Below are positions 6,278-7,183 of a DNA stretch of 7,183 bases, one piece after another (position 1 is the first letter of the stretch; every line of letters begins with the position of its first letter). Where the stretch lies: NCBI GenBank assembly GCA_937942105.1, contig CALDFS010000019.1, forward strand, positions 1-7,183, given 5' to 3'. The translations under genes were made by a program, and so were the position numbers. Origin of the DNA: an uncultured Ruminococcus sp. (GTDB lineage: Bacteria; Bacillota; Clostridia; Oscillospirales; Ruminococcaceae). The notes below the pieces were generated by a model, which worked only from the letters and a program-made list of their open reading frames with translations, was not told the DNA's origin and ran no database searches.

Positions 6278-6580
6278 TCACAAATTATAGTCTGAATGCA
6301 TTATGATTTCTTTTCCATTCCGCTTGGCATAGCTGATTTCCTCCTTTGTAGAATCACCGATATAGCCATCAATATCTACTACATAAATCGCGTCGGAGAT
6401 ATCAATTCGTTCAAACTGCGCCTGTTTAAGAGCATTCAGCTCTTGCGGGGTCAATTCATCCTTATTCAAGCCGTATATACATTGAAGGATGTTAAAGCTA
6501 TGCTTGGTTTCCAGCTCGAAAGCAATTTTCTGCATTTGCTTTTCATATTTCATGCTTCCGCATATTGTGACTGTCTTCAT
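6278..6580 (-). CDS. Small nucleoside 2-deoxyribosyltransferase-like protein
   Basis: This 100-residue protein has a Rossmann-like plan: a first strand and loop TVTICGSM (3-10), then SDAIYVVDIDGYIGDS (62-77) and STKEEISYA (77-85) followed by RNGKEI (87-92). The last part matches the G[TS]xxE[IL]xxA pattern where nucleoside deoxyribosyltransferases hold their nucleophilic glutamate, which would be Glu81; Asp69 and Asp71 are candidates for base-binding acids. Known enzymes of the fold exchange the base of a deoxynucleoside or hydrolyse the glycosidic bond of a nucleotide. Small relatives like this one are mostly uncharacterised and are sometimes labelled DUF4406-like. It is shorter than the classical enzymes (about 150 residues). 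It lies 24 bases after the kinase-like gene and 24 before the NUDIX gene. The ribosome site is weak (AAGAAG, near 6590-6595). The fold is fairly sure; the activity is inferred. Confidence 0.8.
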   Translation of the reverse strand: MKTVTICGSMKYEKQMQKIAFELETKHSFNILQCIYGLNKDELTPQELNALKQAQFERIDISDAIYVVDIDGYIGDSTKEEISYAKRNGKEIIMHSDYNL

Positions 6581-6604
6581 AGTATCATCTTCTTATAAGT
6601 GAAT

Positions 6605-7117
6605 TTACAGCTCTATATCTACCTGATATCCGTCATCTATCAGTATATAATTGGCGCCGTATTTTCTGCACTGCTCCAGCATATCCGCATTGTCCTTAAG
6701 GATATTGTCTAGTGTGCAGTAATCATCCTCACCGCGTGCTTCGATTACGCTTGCATACCTTTTTATATCATCAAAATGATTTATGATATAGCTATTGCTC
6801 ATTACCAAGCAGTAATATCTTATTTCATCCAGATATTCCTTTTCAAAGTCCTTAGCCCAGTCAAAAGGGATATAGCAGCCCTCTATTATGAGATTCTGCT
6901 TGTTCTCGATTGCGGTTTTTATAATCTCCCGCAGGATTGGCCACAGATATTCTGTCAGCAAATCGTCATCACACGGAGTCAGAGATGTATTGCCGCTTCG
7001 GATAAGCCCCATCTTTAAGTGGTCAATTGAAAGATACGGATATTTATATTTTTCAAGAAGCCTTTGCGAAAGTGCTGTCTTTCCTGTATGTGAAGCTCCT
7101 GTTATTAGAATTACCAT
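6605..7117 (-). CDS. P-loop nucleotide kinase-like protein (AAA_33 / zeta / 2-phosphoglycerate kinase type)
   Basis: The 170-residue protein begins directly with a strand and Walker A loop, MVILITGASHTGKT (Gly7 to Thr14). Next comes YPYLSIDHLKMGLIRSG (26-42), where Asp32 sits at the place of the acceptor-binding acid of small-molecule kinases, and then NLIIEGCYIPFDW (75-87), a Walker-B-like strand ending in Glu79. Arg120 and Arg128 could act in a lid. The plan fits the P-loop kinases that annotation pipelines call adenylate kinase, 2-phosphoglycerate kinase or zeta toxin. No acceptor can be named, and no antitoxin-sized partner is adjacent. AAGGA lies six bases before the ATG at 7117, overlapping the end of the preceding gene. 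It is the first complete gene of the leftward operon and is 24 bases ahead of the deoxyribosyltransferase-like gene. Confidence 0.85.
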   Translation of the reverse strand: MVILITGASHTGKTALSQRLLEKYKYPYLSIDHLKMGLIRSGNTSLTPCDDDLLTEYLWPILREIIKTAIENKQNLIIEGCYIPFDWAKDFEKEYLDEIRYYCLVMSNSYIINHFDDIKRYASVIEARGEDDYCTLDNILKDNADMLEQCRKYGANYILIDDGYQVDIEL

Positions 7118-7119
7118 AT

Positions 7120-7182
7120 TTAATCCTTATCCTCATCAGCTTTAGAATCTTCGGATTTTTTCTTTGACTGCCGCATGTTCGC
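7120..7182 (-). CDS. C-terminal tail of an unidentified protein (partial)
   Basis: Reading leftward from the window edge, one frame stays open for 20 codons and stops at TAA (7120-7122), two bases before the kinase-like start at 7117. The residues (ANMRQSKKKSEDSKADEDKD) form a basic then acidic, disordered-looking tail, as often found at the end of longer proteins. The ribosome site of the next gene lies within this end, as expected for adjacent genes in one operon. The length is too small to identify the product, and a chance open frame cannot be excluded. Confidence 0.5.
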   Translation of the reverse strand, partial: ANMRQSKKKSEDSKADEDKD

Positions 7183-7183
7183 A

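Noticed and set aside
6605..7117. Zeta-type toxin of a toxin-antitoxin pair
   Set aside because: The P-loop and Asp are shared by many small-molecule kinases, and no small antitoxin gene lies next to it within the window.
1..7183. CRISPR arrays, tRNA or rRNA genes, insertion sequences, riboswitches
   Set aside because: I saw no regularly spaced repeats, cloverleaf or conserved rRNA segments, transposase motifs or long leaders; all gaps are short and are accounted for by terminators, ribosome sites and the one inverted repeat.

Overview
The window looks like a chromosomal segment of a Clostridia (Bacillota) genome, probably an Oscillospiraceae/Ruminococcus-like gut anaerobe. This is inferred from purine-rich Shine-Dalgarno sites, moderate GC, AT-rich spacers, a MltG protein with a long cytoplasmic tail, an mltG-U32 gene pair that recalls the mltG(yrrL)-yrrM-yrrN-yrrO order of Bacillus subtilis, and a double-P-loop ATPase family I associate with clostridia. 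I see no phage, transposon, CRISPR, tRNA or rRNA sequence. Coding density is high and no gap exceeds about 115 bases.

Region 1 (1-4577, + strand) is a run of five tightly packed genes: a DJ-1/PfpI protein, the endolytic murein transglycosylase MltG, a U32 protein of the tRNA-hydroxylation (TrhP) type, type I mannose-6-phosphate isomerase ManA, and a short class I SAM-dependent methyltransferase. Gaps are 21 bases or less, and mltG and the U32 gene share a TGATG stop/start. The run ends in a strong hairpin terminator whose left arm is the last codons of the methyltransferase. The first four genes are ordinary housekeeping functions (stress response, cell wall, tRNA modification, sugar phosphate). 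The fifth is more AT-rich and lacks the C-terminal part usual for its fold.

Region 2 (4578-5783, + strand) is a single-gene unit. A 94-base spacer carries a large imperfect inverted repeat (4615-4662) that runs into the ribosome binding site. It is followed by a two-domain P-loop ATPase of unknown function in which the second domain is recognisable but has lost its P-loop. A hairpin at 5743-5783 ends this unit and can also end the opposing one.

Region 3 (5804-7183, - strand) is read from the right edge leftward: the tail of an unidentified gene, a P-loop kinase-like protein, a small nucleoside 2-deoxyribosyltransferase-like protein, and a NUDIX hydrolase. Two of the gaps are exactly 24 bases. 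All three complete genes encode nucleotide-handling folds, so this is the best candidate here for a small uncharacterised functional module (nucleotide clean-up, salvage or signalling). That idea is inference from gene order and motifs only.
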